From Nitrospirota bacterium (GTDB taxonomy: Bacteria; Nitrospirota; UBA9217): 7,252 nucleotides of DNA. Positions 6,338-7,252 of the stretch are shown one piece after another; the first letter of the stretch is position 1, and each line of letters starts with the position of its first letter. A program made the translations under genes and the position numbers. A model generated the notes under the pieces. The model worked only from the letters and a program-made list of their open reading frames with translations. It was not told the origin of the DNA and did not search any database. The stretch lies in the NCBI GenBank assembly GCA_027456925.1, contig DAIDTZ010000408.1, positions 1 through 7,252 on the forward strand, read 5' to 3'.

Positions 6338-6406
6338 TGGCAAGTAGCAAGGGGCAAGGTTTATGCTTCAGCAGTTCCTTGCTGCTTGTTACTTGACCCT
6401 TGACCC
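6338..6406 (+). repeat. Heptad-repeat hairpin between alaC and hom
   Basis: The spacer holds three GCAAGNN heptads in phase (6340-6360: GCAAGTA, GCAAGGG, GCAAGGT). After a loop of about 17 nt come four CTTGNNN heptads in phase (6378-6405: CTTGCTG, CTTGTTA, CTTGACC, CTTGACC). The arms pair as an imperfect stem of about 22 positions (6338-6359 with 6377-6398), of which about 17 match. No T-run follows, and the hom ribosome binding site begins 9 nt later, so it is not a simple terminator. It resembles dispersed short heptad repeats in bacterial intergenic DNA. Confidence 0.75.
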
Positions 6407-6424
6407 AATATTCCAGGAGTGAGA

Positions 6425-7252
6425 ATGGCAACGAAGAAAAGCATCAACGTAGGCATCATCGGCTTCGGCACCGTCGGAACAGGCACGGCGCGCATCCTGA
6501 TCGAGAACGCTGATATCATCAGGCGCCGGCTCGGCGCTCCCGTGGTGCTGAAGAAAATTTCGGACCTGGATGTGAAGCGGGACCGGGGCATCAAGCTCAC
6601 GGGTGTTGAGCTTACGACCAAGGCGCAGGAGATCTTCATTGATCCCGAAATCGATGTAGTGGTGGAGCTTATCGGCGGGTACAAACCAGCCAAGGACTTC
6701 ATTCTTGAAGCGATCAAAAACAAGAAACACGTGGTGACGGCGAACAAGGCGCTTTTGGCCGTGCATGGCGAGGAAATCTATGCCGCAGCCGAACAGGCCG
6801 GTGTGACCGTGGGCTTCGAAGCGTCGGTCGCGGGAGGGATCCCCATCCTTGCCGCAGTGAAGAACGGGCTTGCAGCCAACAACATCAAATCCATCTACGG
6901 CATCGTGAACGGGACCTGTAATTACATTCTGACGCTCATGACGAACGAAGGCAGGAAGTTTGACGAAGTGCTGAAGGAGGCCCAGGCAAAGGGCTATGCC
7001 GAGGCGGACCCCACCTTCGACATCGATGGCATCGACTCGGCGCACAAGCTGGCGGTCCTTGCCATGCTCGCCTACGGAACGCCGGTGAAATTCGACGATA
7101 TTCATACCGAGGGCATTTCGAAGATCACCCCGCTCGACATTGATTTCGCAAAAGACCTGGGCTACAAGATCAAGCTCCTGGCGATCACCAAGATGGTTGA
7201 CGGTGAGATCGAAGCGCGGGTGCATCCCACCATGCTGCCGGAAGAATATCCC
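6425..7252 (+). CDS. hom: Homoserine dehydrogenase, C-terminus cut off by the window edge
   Basis: This enzyme reduces aspartate semialdehyde to homoserine with NAD(P)H, the branch point toward threonine and methionine. The 276 visible residues cover the N-terminal Rossmann domain, with GFGTVG (13-18) as the nucleotide loop and VVTANKAL (103-110). They also cover most of the catalytic domain: FEASVAGGIPI (131-141), NGTCNYIL (162-169) and AEADPTFDIDGIDSAHK (192-208). Glu193, Asp204 and Lys208 have the spacing of the catalytic Glu/Asp/Lys of the family. Monofunctional enzymes are usually about 430 residues with a C-terminal ACT domain, which would lie beyond the window. There is no aspartokinase domain in front, so it is not a ThrA-type fusion. 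The ATG has AGGAG (6415-6419) 5 nt upstream. It lies behind alaC and is probably co-transcribed from the promoter at 5070. Confidence 0.96.
   Translation, partial: MATKKSINVGIIGFGTVGTGTARILIENADIIRRRLGAPVVLKKISDLDVKRDRGIKLTGVELTTKAQEIFIDPEIDVVVELIGGYKPAKDFILEAIKNKKHVVTANKALLAVHGEEIYAAAEQAGVTVGFEASVAGGIPILAAVKNGLAANNIKSIYGIVNGTCNYILTLMTNEGRKFDEVLKEAQAKGYAEADPTFDIDGIDSAHKLAVLAMLAYGTPVKFDDIHTEGISKITPLDIDFAKDLGYKIKLLAITKMVDGEIEARVHPTMLPEEYP

Noticed and set aside
5156..6343. 395-codon open frame on the minus strand
   Set aside because: It lies exactly opposite alaC and has no family features; long antisense frames are common in GC-rich genes.
6389..7225. 278-codon minus-strand frame opposite hom
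   Set aside because: It is an antisense shadow of homoserine dehydrogenase, whose catalytic motifs are clear on the plus strand.

Overview
The window looks like an ordinary chromosomal segment of a moderately GC-rich Gram-negative bacterium. The gene set best suggests Nitrospirota (Thermodesulfovibrio-like) or Desulfobacterota. The reasons are the rpsF-ssb-rpsR order, a DUF2232/YybS membrane protein beside it, a tandem pair of DUF507 genes, and an alaC-hom operon. This placement rests on remembered gene order and family resemblance, not on a search.

Layout. Positions 1 to about 4760 are read from the minus strand and 5070 to 7252 from the plus strand, with a divergent control region between them. 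In transcription order the minus side holds rpsF (bS6), ssb and rpsR (bS18), followed by a strong intrinsic terminator (3413-3461). Next come a DUF2232 membrane protein, a 229-bp gap with a 12-bp perfect inverted repeat, and a three-gene unit. That unit is DUF507, DUF507 and a large membrane sensor with two GAF domains. Its genes overlap by 4 bp (GTGA) at both junctions, and the sensor runs off the left edge before its output domain. The plus side has a near-consensus sigma-70 promoter (5070-5098), an AlaC-type aminotransferase, a heptad-repeat hairpin, and homoserine dehydrogenase, which runs off the right edge.

How the genes work together. bS6 and bS18 bind each other on the platform of the small ribosomal subunit, and SSB is commonly encoded between them. 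The alaC-hom pair belongs to alanine/glutamate transamination and the aspartate-to-threonine/methionine branch. The DUF507-DUF507-GAF unit has no known role. Its tight coupling suggests the small proteins work with, or are regulated together with, the sensor.

I found no mobile element, CRISPR array, tRNA or rRNA, and no defence or biosynthetic system that I could call new. The items most worth a second look are the DUF507/GAF operon, the heptad-repeat hairpin inside the alaC-hom operon, the CCCTCTCCC-type palindrome in the rpsF leader, and the terminator that separates DUF2232 from the ribosomal genes.
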